From Rubrivivax sp. (GTDB lineage Bacteria; Pseudomonadota; Gammaproteobacteria; Burkholderiales; Burkholderiaceae_C), in the NCBI GenBank assembly GCA_021300575.1, contig JAJTDM010000086.1, positions 1 through 42,724 of the forward strand: DNA of 42,724 nt, written 5' to 3'. The position numbers and the translations under genes were made by a program. Shown here in pieces: positions 10,195 through 18,275 of the stretch. The notes beneath the pieces are model-generated. The model was not told where the DNA came from and made no database searches. It saw only the letters and a list, made by a program, of their open reading frames with translations. Numbering within the stretch: position 1 is the stretch's first letter; each line of letters starts with the position of its first letter.

Positions 10195-11249
10195 AGAAGA
10201 GGGCAGCCCCTCGGACGCCTATGCCCATGCCCACGCCCAAGCACAAACCAGTGAGAGAACCGTCACCGCAATTGATCAACTTGCTGACGGCCGGCTCGGC
10301 CCACGCCCCGGAAGATGCCGACGGCCTGACCAACCACCTGCCCATGGCCTTGGCCGCCCTTCACCATCTGGGCGCCAGCCCCGAGCGCTTGGCGGCCTTT
10401 GCGCAGGGCTATGCGCCGCGTCTGCAACCCGCCCCGCCGCAGCAGCCCTGGTCCCCGGGCGACCCGTGGCCCGATCGCCTGGGCCGTCCTGAAGCCTGGT
10501 CCGGCTACCGTGCGCTGTTCACCGAGTGGATCGCGCAGGAGGGTGCCACCGACATGCTGGGCCAGGTGCTGCCGCAATTGATGCCTGGCGTGGGCGCGGC
10601 CGCCTTTCATGGCCTGATCCGCACCGCCAGCGCGGTGCGTTGCGGGCATCTGGGAGAATTGGCGGATGGCCTGGCCTGGTGGGCCAGCCGTCACTTGCGC
10701 CTGGGGGCCTTGCACAACCCGCTGGCGGGTACCGCCCGCGCCCCGGCCACCGAGAACCCGGAGGCCTTGTTGCGCGAGCTTCCTGCGGGGAGGTCGCGCC
10801 AGCGCCTGATCAGCGACCAACTGCGCGACGTGGCGCGCGATGGCCGCATCAACCGGGTGGCGGCCCGCCTGATGGTGGATGGCCACACCCTGGAGCGCCT
10901 GGCCCGCACCGCCGCGTTCGCCTACGCGCATACGGGCAACTTCACTGCCCTGCACCTGGTGACGGGCACCCACGCCCTGCGGGTGTTGACGCGCTTGCTG
11001 GATGAACCGCTGGTGGCCTGGGCCTGGCACTGGCAGGCCTTCGCCCACGCGGTGGTGGCCGCACGCCTGCAGCCCGCGGGGCCGGTGGCGCTGCGCCCGT
11101 GGAAGACCCTCATCGCGCGCGCCCTGGACCAAGACGACGAGCACGTGATCAAGCTCGTTGAGTCCTGCCTGGAAGAAGAGCGGGCCTACGCCCGCCGCGG
11201 CGAGACGCTGTGGCGCCTGGCGGCCTCGCGGGCGGTCAGTCCACCCTGA
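10191..11249 (+). CDS. Questin oxidase family protein (DUF4243)
   Basis: A 352-residue protein overlapping gshB by ATGA (10191-10194), so probably translationally coupled. Recognisable stretches are TNHLPMALAALHHLGASPERL, the FTEWIAQEGATDML region, LMPGVGAAAFHGLIRTASAV, and HLVTGTHALRVL. These are typical of the questin-oxidase-like family. The fungal namesake performs Baeyer-Villiger-type ring opening of an anthraquinone; bacterial members are uncharacterised. The first 25 residues are polar and Pro-rich and may not be conserved. Linkage to gshB is positional only and does not show a glutathione role. Confidence 0.75.
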   Translation: MKKRAAPRTPMPMPTPKHKPVREPSPQLINLLTAGSAHAPEDADGLTNHLPMALAALHHLGASPERLAAFAQGYAPRLQPAPPQQPWSPGDPWPDRLGRPEAWSGYRALFTEWIAQEGATDMLGQVLPQLMPGVGAAAFHGLIRTASAVRCGHLGELADGLAWWASRHLRLGALHNPLAGTARAPATENPEALLRELPAGRSRQRLISDQLRDVARDGRINRVAARLMVDGHTLERLARTAAFAYAHTGNFTALHLVTGTHALRVLTRLLDEPLVAWAWHWQAFAHAVVAARLQPAGPVALRPWKTLIARALDQDDEHVIKLVESCLEEERAYARRGETLWRLAASRAVSPP

Positions 11250-11260
11250 TGGTGTGATCT

Positions 11261-11301
11261 ATTGTTGTAAATCTTCCATATGATGGTAGATTTGCAACAA
11301 T
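11261..11301. promoter_or_regulatory. 19-bp-arm palindrome over the ATPase start codon
   Basis: Arms 11261-11279 and 11283-11301 pair at 17 of 19 positions (one T-G, one T-T) around the trinucleotide ATG. The core of the left arm is TTGTTGTAAATCTTCCAT. The block is AT-rich in very GC-rich surroundings and its right arm ends inside the start codon at 11300. It could be an operator or, in mRNA, a hairpin hiding the start. No function is proven. Confidence 0.7.
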
Positions 11302-12517
11302 GTTTGATCGAATCACGGACGCCAGGCTGAGCTGGCTGCTGGCGCGCTTTCCCGCCATCGCCCTGGTGGGCCCGCGCCAGGTGGGCAAGAAGACGATGGC
11401 GCTGGCGCACCGGCAGGGCACGGTCGAGCCGCTGTATCTCGACCTGGAACTTCCCTCCGCCCGCCGCCGACTCGACGACCCCGAGGCGTTCCTGCTGGCA
11501 CAGCGCCACCGCCTTTTGATCCTGGACGAGGTGCAGCGCATGCCGGGGTTGTTCGAGGTCCTGCGGGGGGTGATCGATCTGCGCCGGCGCGAAGGCGAAT
11601 CGGCAGGCCAGTTCCTGCTGCTCGGGTCGGCCAGCGGTGCGCTCCTGCAGCAGGGCAGCGAGAGTCTCGCGGGCCGCATGGCGACCTTGGAGCTGACGCC
11701 GTTCCTGGCCGCCGAGCTGCTTGCCCAGGCCGCGCCAGCGGGGCCGGCTGACCCGGTGCGCGCCCTGCAGGACCTCTGGGTGCGGGGCGGCTTTCCGCTG
11801 TGATGGCTGGCCCCGGACGATGCGAGCAGCATGGCCTGGCGCGAGGCCTTCATCACCACTTACCTGGAGCGTGACATTCCACAGCTGGGCCCCCGCATCC
11901 CGGCGGTCACCTTGCGCCGCCTGTGGACCATGCTGGCTCATCAGCAAGGAGGTCTGCTGAACCAGGCGCAGTTGGCGGGCTCGCTGGCGGTCAGCGGCCA
12001 GACCGTCGGGCGCTACATCGACCTGCTGGCCGACCTCATGCTGGTGCGGCGATTGCCCCCTTGGCATGGCAACGTCGGAAAGCGGCTGGTGCGGACCCCC
12101 AAGGTCTACGTGCGGGACTCGGGGCTGGTACACGCCCTTCTGGGCTTGACCACGCTGGATCAGGTGCTCGGTCATCCGGTGGCAGGCGCCAGCTGGGAGG
12201 GTTGGGTGATCGAGCAACTGCTCGCGGCGGCGCCCTCGGCCCAAGCCAGTTTCTACCGCACAGCCCGCGGGGCGGAGGCCGATCTGGTGCTGCACTTTCC
12301 CGATGGGGCGGCCTGGGTCATCGAGGTCAAGCGCTCCAGCGCCCCCACGGTCTCGCGTGGATTTCAACAGGCCGCCCTGGATGTGGGGGCTGAACGCAAG
12401 TTGCTGGTGGCGCCGGTGCCGGCTGCCTACCCGGGGCGCGACGGCCTGGAGGTGATGGGAGTTCCGGACGCTGTGAACGCGGTCGCCCAGGCGTCACCGC
12501 AGCCCTGGGCGCAGTAG
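11300..12517 (+). pseudogene. DUF4143 / AAA_14 ATPase interrupted by in-frame TGA
   Basis: The reading frame is continuous from 11300 to 12517 (405 codons) except for one TGA at 11801-11803. Part one has the AAA_14 ATPase domain with Walker B LLILDEVQRMPGLFE and the sensor region LLLGSASG. Part two has the DUF4143 domain (ITTYLERDIPQLGP, LVRTPKVYVRDSGLVHALLG, WVIEQLL, AWVIEVKRS). The stop falls in GGFPL-stop-WLAPDDA, where family members read a serine, so a single-base change is enough. The Walker A loop reads GPRQVGKKT instead of GK(S/T), a second sign of decay. Such ATPases are of unknown function. If functional, suppression or restart at 11831 would be needed. Confidence 0.8.
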
Positions 12518-12577
12518 CCCGCGTCAGACCTCCTCGTCGCACAGCGTCGGCGGGGACTGAGCACCGACAATCCCCCC

Positions 12578-14626
12578 ATGGCCCTTCTCTCGCTCACCGA
12601 TGCCCACCTCGCCTACGGCCATGTGCCCCTGCTGGACGGCGCCGCCTTTGCGCTGGAGCCCGGCGAGCGCGTGGCGCTGATCGGGCGCAACGGCACGGGC
12701 AAGTCCTCGCTGCTGAAGGTGTTCGCGGGGGTGGAGCGCCTGGACGACGGACTGCTTCAGCAGCAGGGCGGCTTGCGGCGCGTGTACGTGCCGCAGGAGC
12801 CGCAGTTCGCCCCGGCGGCCTCGGTGTTTGACGCCGTGGCCGAGGGCGTGGCCCAGGCGCGAGCCCTGCGCGAGCGGTATGAAGCCTTGGCCAGCGGTGA
12901 CCATCCCTCGGCGGAAGGCCGGCAGGCTGATGCGCCCGTGCCCAGCTTGGGCCGCGATGACGCCGGGAGCCTCGACGACCTGGACACCTTGCAGACCCGC
13001 ATCGAGGCCCTGGACGGCTGGACCTGGGAGCAACGGGTGCATGAGGCGCTGCAGCGGCTGCACCTGGACCCGCAGGCCCGGGTGGACGCCCTGTCCGGCG
13101 GCACCAAGAAGCGCGTGGCCCTGGCCCAGGCCCTGGTGGCACGGCCGGACGTGCTGCTGCTGGACGAGCCCACCAACCACCTGGACATCGACGCCATCGA
13201 GTGGCTGCAGGACCTGCTGGTGCAGTGGCGCGGCACCGGGGCCGGTTCGGGGTCTTCAGGCGGCCTCGTGCTGGTGTCGCACGACCGCGCCTTCATCGAT
13301 GCCGTGGCCACCCGCATCATCGAACTGGACCGCGGCGTGCTGCGCAGCTACCCCGGCAACTTCGCCGCCTTCGAAGCCGCCAAGGCCCGTGAACTGGAGA
13401 ACGAGGCCCTGGCCCATGCGCGCGCCGACAAGCTGCTGGCGCAGGAGGAGGTGTGGGTGCGCAAGGGCGTGGAGGCGCGGCGCACCCGCAGCGTGGGCCG
13501 GGTGGCCCGGCTGCAGGCCCTGCGCGCCCAGCGCTCGGCCCGGCGCGACCAGCTCGGCCAGGTTCGGCTGGAGCTGGACGCGGGCTTGCCCCCCGGCAAG
13601 ATCGTGGCCGAACTGAAGGACGTGAGCATGCGCTTTGGGCAGCAGGTGGTGATCGACCACTTCAGTGCCACGCTGCTGCGCGGCGACAAGGTGGGCCTGA
13701 TCGGCCCCAACGGCGCCGGCAAGACCACACTGCTCAAGCTCATCCTGGGCGAGCTGAAACCCACCTCGGGCAGCGTGCGTCAGGGCACCCGGCTGCAGGT
13801 GGCCTACTTCGACCAGATGCGCGCCGGCCTGGACCTGGAGGCGACGCTGGTCGACACCATCAGCCCGGGCAGCGAGTGGGTGGAGTTCGGCGGGCAGCGC
13901 AAGCACGTCATGAGCTACCTCACCGACTTCTTGTTCTCGCCCGAGCGTGCCAACTCGCCCGTGCGCACCTTGTCGGGTGGCGAGCGCAATCGCCTGCTGC
14001 TGGCGCGCCTGTTCGCGCTGCCGGCGAACGTGCTGGTGCTGGACGAGCCCACCAACGACCTGGACATCGACACGCTGGACCTGCTGGAAGAACTGCTGCA
14101 GGGCTACGGCGGCACGGTCTTCCTCGTCAGCCACGACCGCCGCTTCCTGGACAACGTGGTCACCAGCACCATTGCCTGGGAGGGCGACCCGGCCTACGGC
14201 GGCCGCCCCGGCCTGTGGCGCGAGTACGAGGGCGGCTACGAGGACTGGAAGCGCCAGCGCGAGCGCGCTCGCCTGCTGGCTGCGTCTGCGCAGCCCGCCA
14301 GGCCTGTGGCGCCAGGCGCTGCTACGGGAACCGCTGCCGTGGCCCAGCCCGCCGTGGAGCCCCGGCTTGAGGCTGTCGCTCACGCGCCCAGCCCCGCATC
14401 GCCCCCGCGCAAGCTCAGCTACAAGGAGCAGCGCGAACTCGAGGCCCTGCCGGCGCGCATCGAGGCGCTTGAAGCCGAGCAGAGGACGATAGACGCCGAG
14501 CTGGCCGACGGCCTGCTGTTTGCGCGTCATCCGCAGCGGGGGGCCGAGCTGTCCGCACGTCATGCCCGGATCGAGGACGAGTTGATGCACGCGCTGGAAC
14601 GTTGGGAGGCGCTCGCCGCCCGCTGA
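12578..14626 (+). CDS. uup: ABC-F ATPase Uup
   Basis: A 682-residue soluble ABC-F protein with two complete ATPase cassettes and no membrane segments. Cassette 1 has Walker A GRNGTGKS at 36-43, signature LSGGTKKR, and Walker B VLLLDEPTNHLDI. Cassette 2 has GPNGAGKTTLLKL, LSGGERNRLLLAR, and VLVLDEPTNDLDI. A charged C-terminal coiled coil (about 600-682: LPARIEALEAEQRTIDAEL) follows a Pro/Ala-rich linker. This architecture matches Uup, which binds DNA or ribosomes and suppresses transposon excision in E. coli. An acidic insertion lies at about 105-145. The ATG has no strong Shine-Dalgarno. The gene appears intact. Confidence 0.88.
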   Translation: MALLSLTDAHLAYGHVPLLDGAAFALEPGERVALIGRNGTGKSSLLKVFAGVERLDDGLLQQQGGLRRVYVPQEPQFAPAASVFDAVAEGVAQARALRERYEALASGDHPSAEGRQADAPVPSLGRDDAGSLDDLDTLQTRIEALDGWTWEQRVHEALQRLHLDPQARVDALSGGTKKRVALAQALVARPDVLLLDEPTNHLDIDAIEWLQDLLVQWRGTGAGSGSSGGLVLVSHDRAFIDAVATRIIELDRGVLRSYPGNFAAFEAAKARELENEALAHARADKLLAQEEVWVRKGVEARRTRSVGRVARLQALRAQRSARRDQLGQVRLELDAGLPPGKIVAELKDVSMRFGQQVVIDHFSATLLRGDKVGLIGPNGAGKTTLLKLILGELKPTSGSVRQGTRLQVAYFDQMRAGLDLEATLVDTISPGSEWVEFGGQRKHVMSYLTDFLFSPERANSPVRTLSGGERNRLLLARLFALPANVLVLDEPTNDLDIDTLDLLEELLQGYGGTVFLVSHDRRFLDNVVTSTIAWEGDPAYGGRPGLWREYEGGYEDWKRQRERARLLAASAQPARPVAPGAATGTAAVAQPAVEPRLEAVAHAPSPASPPRKLSYKEQRELEALPARIEALEAEQRTIDAELADGLLFARHPQRGAELSARHARIEDELMHALERWEALAAR

Positions 14627-14690
14627 AAAGCCAGCGGCTGAGCCTGCAGGTGGCGGCGCTACAGGCCTGCCGAGGCAAGCGAGAGGTGCG

Positions 14691-15869
14691 CTACAGGCCG
14701 TTCAGCGCCAGCAGCGCCCGCATGCGGTGGGTCGCGTGGTCCGGGTCGGCCAGAGCGCCCGCGGCGTCGGCCAGGCGAAACAGCTCACACAGATGGGGCA
14801 GCGAGCGGGCACTGTGCTGTCCACCCACCAGGGTGAAGTGGTCCTGGTGGCCGTTGAGCCAGGCCATGAAGACCACGCCCGTCTTGTAGAAGCGCGTGGG
14901 GGCCTGGAAGATGTGCCGCGACAGCGGCACCGTGGGCGCCAGCAGCGCGCGGTAGCGCTGCGCCTTGCCTCGGGCCAGCGCGTCCAAGGCGGCGCTCGCC
15001 ACGGGCGCGATGGCGTCGAAGATGCCCAGCAGCGCGTCGCTGTGCTGCTGCGTGGCGTGCTCGCCCACGCCGTCGCCCTCGATGAGTTCGGGGTAGTGGA
15101 AGTCGTCGCCCGTGTACATGCGCACGCCCGGGGGCAGGCGGCGGCGCATGCGCACCTCATGGGCCTGGTCCAGCAGCGAGATCTTGATGCCGTCGACCTT
15201 GGACGGGTGCGCTTTGATCACGCCCAGCGCGGTGTCCATGGCCGCCTCGACGTCCGTGCTGCCCCAGTAGCCGGCCAGAGCCGGGTCGAACATGTCGCCC
15301 AGCCAGTGCAGGATGACGGGCTCGCGCGCCTGGCGCAGCAGCCGGTCGTAAACACGTTCGTAGTCCGCGGGGCCGCGCGCCACCCGCGCCAGGGCGCGGC
15401 TGCACATCAGGATGAGGCGGCCACCCAGGGCCTCGATGGCGGCCATCTGCTCCTCGTAGGCGCGGATCACGTCGTCGAGGCTGCGGGCCTGGGCCGGGTC
15501 GAGTTGGTCGGTGCCGCGGCCGCTGGCCACGCGCGCCCCCGGCACGGTGCGTGCGGCCTGCAGCGTGCGCTGGATCAATTGCAGCGAGGTGGGCCAGTCC
15601 AGGCCCATGCCGCGCTGCGCGGTGTCCATGGCTTCGGCCACGCCCAGCCCCAGCGACCACAGGTGCTGCCGGTAGGCCAGCGTGGCGTCCCAATCCACTG
15701 CGCACTGCAGCCACGGGTCGTTGGCAGCTCGGGGATCGGCCACCACATGGGCAGCAGAGTAGGCGATGCGGTTGAATACCTTGGGGCCGGACGGTGGCGC
15801 GACCGGGGTGCCGCGCAGCGCGTAGGCGGCAAGGCGGCCGTCTTCTGTGAGCAGGTTCAGGGTGGCCAT
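14691..15869 (-). CDS. DUF993 family protein, predicted TIM-barrel aldolase-like
   Basis: A 392-residue protein recognised as DUF993, a family placed near dihydrodipicolinate-synthase-like barrels. Visible conserved stretches are GLGVAEAMDTAQRGMGLDW, EPVILHWLGDMFDPALAGYWG, VDGIKISLLD (with a candidate Schiff-base-type lysine), YTGDDFHYPELI, and FYKTGVVFMAWLNGHQDHF. The function is unproven. Its start overlaps the end of the enolase-superfamily gene by 13 bp, so it is the last gene of the catabolic operon. Converging with uup, only 64 bp lie between the two stops, with no clear terminator. Confidence 0.8.
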   Translation of the reverse strand: MATLNLLTEDGRLAAYALRGTPVAPPSGPKVFNRIAYSAAHVVADPRAANDPWLQCAVDWDATLAYRQHLWSLGLGVAEAMDTAQRGMGLDWPTSLQLIQRTLQAARTVPGARVASGRGTDQLDPAQARSLDDVIRAYEEQMAAIEALGGRLILMCSRALARVARGPADYERVYDRLLRQAREPVILHWLGDMFDPALAGYWGSTDVEAAMDTALGVIKAHPSKVDGIKISLLDQAHEVRMRRRLPPGVRMYTGDDFHYPELIEGDGVGEHATQQHSDALLGIFDAIAPVASAALDALARGKAQRYRALLAPTVPLSRHIFQAPTRFYKTGVVFMAWLNGHQDHFTLVGGQHSARSLPHLCELFRLADAAGALADPDHATHRMRALLALNGL

Positions 15870-17344
15870 GGCAGTGGTGGCGTGTCGGGCAGGTCAGCGG
15901 GAGGGGCCAGCGTCTGCATCGCACTGAAGTCGGGCAGCACGGCGCTGGCAAACCCAGGGCAGGCAAGCGACGCAATGGCCATTCGACCGCCTTGAATGCA
16001 TACGCGGGTGAGCGTCTGGCCATCCGGTGCGACGACCTGTTCGTACAGGTCCGGGTGCGCCTGTGCGAACGCCTGCTGCTCCGCTGCGGGGCGCCCGCGC
16101 ATGCCGTCCACGTAATGGTGGCCGTTGCGCTCAACGTGCGTGATGCCCAGCAGGCTGACCAGAGCCAGGTCTTGCTGCAGCCCAAGCCCGGGTTGAAGCG
16201 TCAGGTCTTCACCCGACAAGAAGAATTGCCCGGGCTTGTGGCACTGTGTGTTCCAGGCCTCGCAGCGCGCGGCATTCAGGACCGACTTGTACAGGCCCTT
16301 GCAGGTCTTGCTGGAGACACCGCGCCAGCCGAGGGCGCGGGCCTGCTCGAAGGCCTCCAGCGTGCCATCGGACTCGTCGATGAGCAGAGGCCAGCCGACG
16401 TCGGGCGCGGGCCTGTCGGGCTGCAGTGCGATGGCGCGGTGGAAGGGCTGCTCGACAAAGAGCACGCTGTCGGCCAGTTGTTTGAGGGCCGGTGCGGCGC
16501 GCAGGCCCTGTGCCAAGGCCGTCAGTGTGGCGGCGTCGACAAACTGCTCGTTGCCGTCCAGCGTGACCTGGTAATCCAGTCCGGTGCGGTCCAGCACTCG
16601 CGCAATGGCGTGCAGCCGCTGCAGATCGGCATCGACCTGACCGCTCAGCTTGAGTTTGAAGTGCCGATGGCCGTAGCGCGCGATCACCTGCTCCAGGGTC
16701 TGCGGCAGGCCGTCCTGCAAGGGCTCGGTGACGTCGTCAGCGGTGATCGGGTCGGCCAGCCCCACTGTGTGGCGGGCGGCGATCGTGGTCGCCGGTGTCA
16801 GACCCGCCAGAAAGGTGTTGAAGTCGAAAGCGCCGAAGGCGGGATGCGTACCGCCTATGCCTGCGAGGTTGCGCCGCATCACCGTGTAGAAGCTCAGGCC
16901 CGTGGCCCGGCACAGGGCGTCCAGCACCGCACGGTCGATCAGCGCCGGGCCGTAGGACGCCAGCAGGGGGTTGTGCCCACGTGCGGCGGCGGTCCGTTGG
17001 TGCGCGTCATGGTGGCGGGCGAAGTGGCCGAAGGCCGTGTCGTCGCGGGCCGTGGCCTGGTCCGCGGTGTAGGCCTGTGCGGCCAGGTGCAGCACGTCGC
17101 GCAGCTGGTCCAGGTTCTGCTCGTTGCTCAGCGCCGGGTTCTTGTCGAACCACTTGGGTGACAGCAGTTCGGCCGCTGCGCCCGTGCTCTGCAACCCGCC
17201 AGCGCCCTCGATGTTCACCCGCACCCAGGCCTGCTGGCAGTGCGTGAGCGTGACCACCCCGAAGCGAAACGGCATGCGCAGCCGCACCGGGGCCTCGAAC
17301 AGCTCGATCTGGGTGATGCGAAAGCGTGGCGCTTCACTGGTCAT
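15857..17344 (-). CDS. Enolase-superfamily (mandelate racemase-like) dehydratase/isomerase
   Basis: A 495-residue member of the enolase superfamily. It abstracts a proton alpha to a carboxylate using Mg2+, so it probably dehydrates or isomerises a sugar acid. Visible active-site elements are the KxK motif HFKLKLSG, metal ligands in VTLDGNEQF (Asp) and VLFVEQPFHR (Glu), IDESDGT, and a second-face lysine in VSSKTCKG. The protein is about 100 residues longer than the usual 360-400. The extra sequence lies mainly between the capping domain and barrel (about residues 60-140: PKWFDKNPALSNEQNLDQL and following). Substrate cannot be named. Neighbours point to sugar-acid breakdown. Confidence 0.8.
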   Translation of the reverse strand: MTSEAPRFRITQIELFEAPVRLRMPFRFGVVTLTHCQQAWVRVNIEGAGGLQSTGAAAELLSPKWFDKNPALSNEQNLDQLRDVLHLAAQAYTADQATARDDTAFGHFARHHDAHQRTAAARGHNPLLASYGPALIDRAVLDALCRATGLSFYTVMRRNLAGIGGTHPAFGAFDFNTFLAGLTPATTIAARHTVGLADPITADDVTEPLQDGLPQTLEQVIARYGHRHFKLKLSGQVDADLQRLHAIARVLDRTGLDYQVTLDGNEQFVDAATLTALAQGLRAAPALKQLADSVLFVEQPFHRAIALQPDRPAPDVGWPLLIDESDGTLEAFEQARALGWRGVSSKTCKGLYKSVLNAARCEAWNTQCHKPGQFFLSGEDLTLQPGLGLQQDLALVSLLGITHVERNGHHYVDGMRGRPAAEQQAFAQAHPDLYEQVVAPDGQTLTRVCIQGGRMAIASLACPGFASAVLPDFSAMQTLAPPADLPDTPPLPWPP

Positions 17345-17387
17345 GGCGTGCCGCCGCGGTGCATGGGCCCAGTGACAAGCCCGCCCG

Positions 17388-18227
17388 TCACACCGGGGCT
17401 TCCAGCGATTCCATCAGGCCCTTGAGGTACCCCGCCGACCAGGCGGCGCAGCCCGGGCCGTCGGGCACATAGTCGAAGGGCTCCACGGCCACCCAGCCAT
17501 CCCACCCGCCCTGGCGCAGCGCGGTCAGCACGGGGGCGAAGGCCATCTCGCCCTGACCTGGCGCGCGCCGGTTGGGGTCGTTGAGCTGGATGTGCGCCAC
17601 CAGCCCGGAGGGCAACCAGCGTTCGATCAGCGCCGGTACGGGCAGGTCCTCCGCGAGGCCGGCGGAACTGGTGTCGATCATCGTGCGAAGTGCCGGCTGG
17701 CCCGCGGCCTGCACCACGGCCACGGCCTCGGCTACGGTGTTCACCACATCGGTCTGGTCGCGCGACAGCGGCTCGATGCAATAAGTGACACCGCAGCTTG
17801 CCGCGGCTTCTCCGGCCAGCGCCCAAGCCGCCGTGGCGCGGGCCAGCGCCTGCGCGTGCGTATCGCCTTGCGGCACGCGCCGCTGCCCGGGCGAGCCGTG
17901 CACCAGGTAGCGGCCGCCCATGGCCGCGCACAGCTCGCACAAGTGGCGCATGAAGGCCACCGTGCGGGCGCGCACCGCGGGGTCGGGGTCGGTGATCGAG
18001 AGCCCATCGGGCTTGACCAGCAGCCAGTGCAGGCCGCTGATCTCCAGGCCGTGATCGGCCGCCACCTGGCGCAGTTCACGGGCCTGGGTGATGGTCATGG
18101 CGGCGGGATCGGCGCAGACCGTGTAGGGCGCGACCTCCAGCCCGGCATAGCCCAGCGCCCGGGCGGTGCGGCACTGCGCCTCGAACGGCATCGGCGCGAG
18201 CACCTCGTTGCACAGGGCAAGCTTCAT
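17388..18227 (-). CDS. Sugar phosphate isomerase/epimerase (xylose isomerase-like TIM barrel)
   Basis: A 279-residue AP-endonuclease-2/IolE-like barrel. Starts MKLALCNEVLAPMPFEAQC. The barrel strands end in the expected metal and catalytic positions: GLEVAPYT, ISGLHWLLVKP, YLVHGSPGQRRV, YCIEPLSRDQTDVVNT, TMIDTSSAGL, HIQLNDPN, and WVAVEPFDY. Such enzymes isomerise, epimerise or dehydrate sugars and inosose-type compounds using a divalent metal. It lies between the tctA gene and the enolase-superfamily gene on the same strand with short gaps, so it is part of the operon. Confidence 0.82.
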   Translation of the reverse strand: MKLALCNEVLAPMPFEAQCRTARALGYAGLEVAPYTVCADPAAMTITQARELRQVAADHGLEISGLHWLLVKPDGLSITDPDPAVRARTVAFMRHLCELCAAMGGRYLVHGSPGQRRVPQGDTHAQALARATAAWALAGEAAASCGVTYCIEPLSRDQTDVVNTVAEAVAVVQAAGQPALRTMIDTSSAGLAEDLPVPALIERWLPSGLVAHIQLNDPNRRAPGQGEMAFAPVLTALRQGGWDGWVAVEPFDYVPDGPGCAAWSAGYLKGLMESLEAPV

Positions 18228-18275
18228 GGCGGGTTCGCGCGCGGGTTCAGGTGCACGGGCGAGGGGCCATCGCGC

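Noticed and set aside
14627..14690. Terminator between uup and the DUF993 gene
   Set aside because: Only imperfect GC-rich pairing is visible and no T-tract on either strand.
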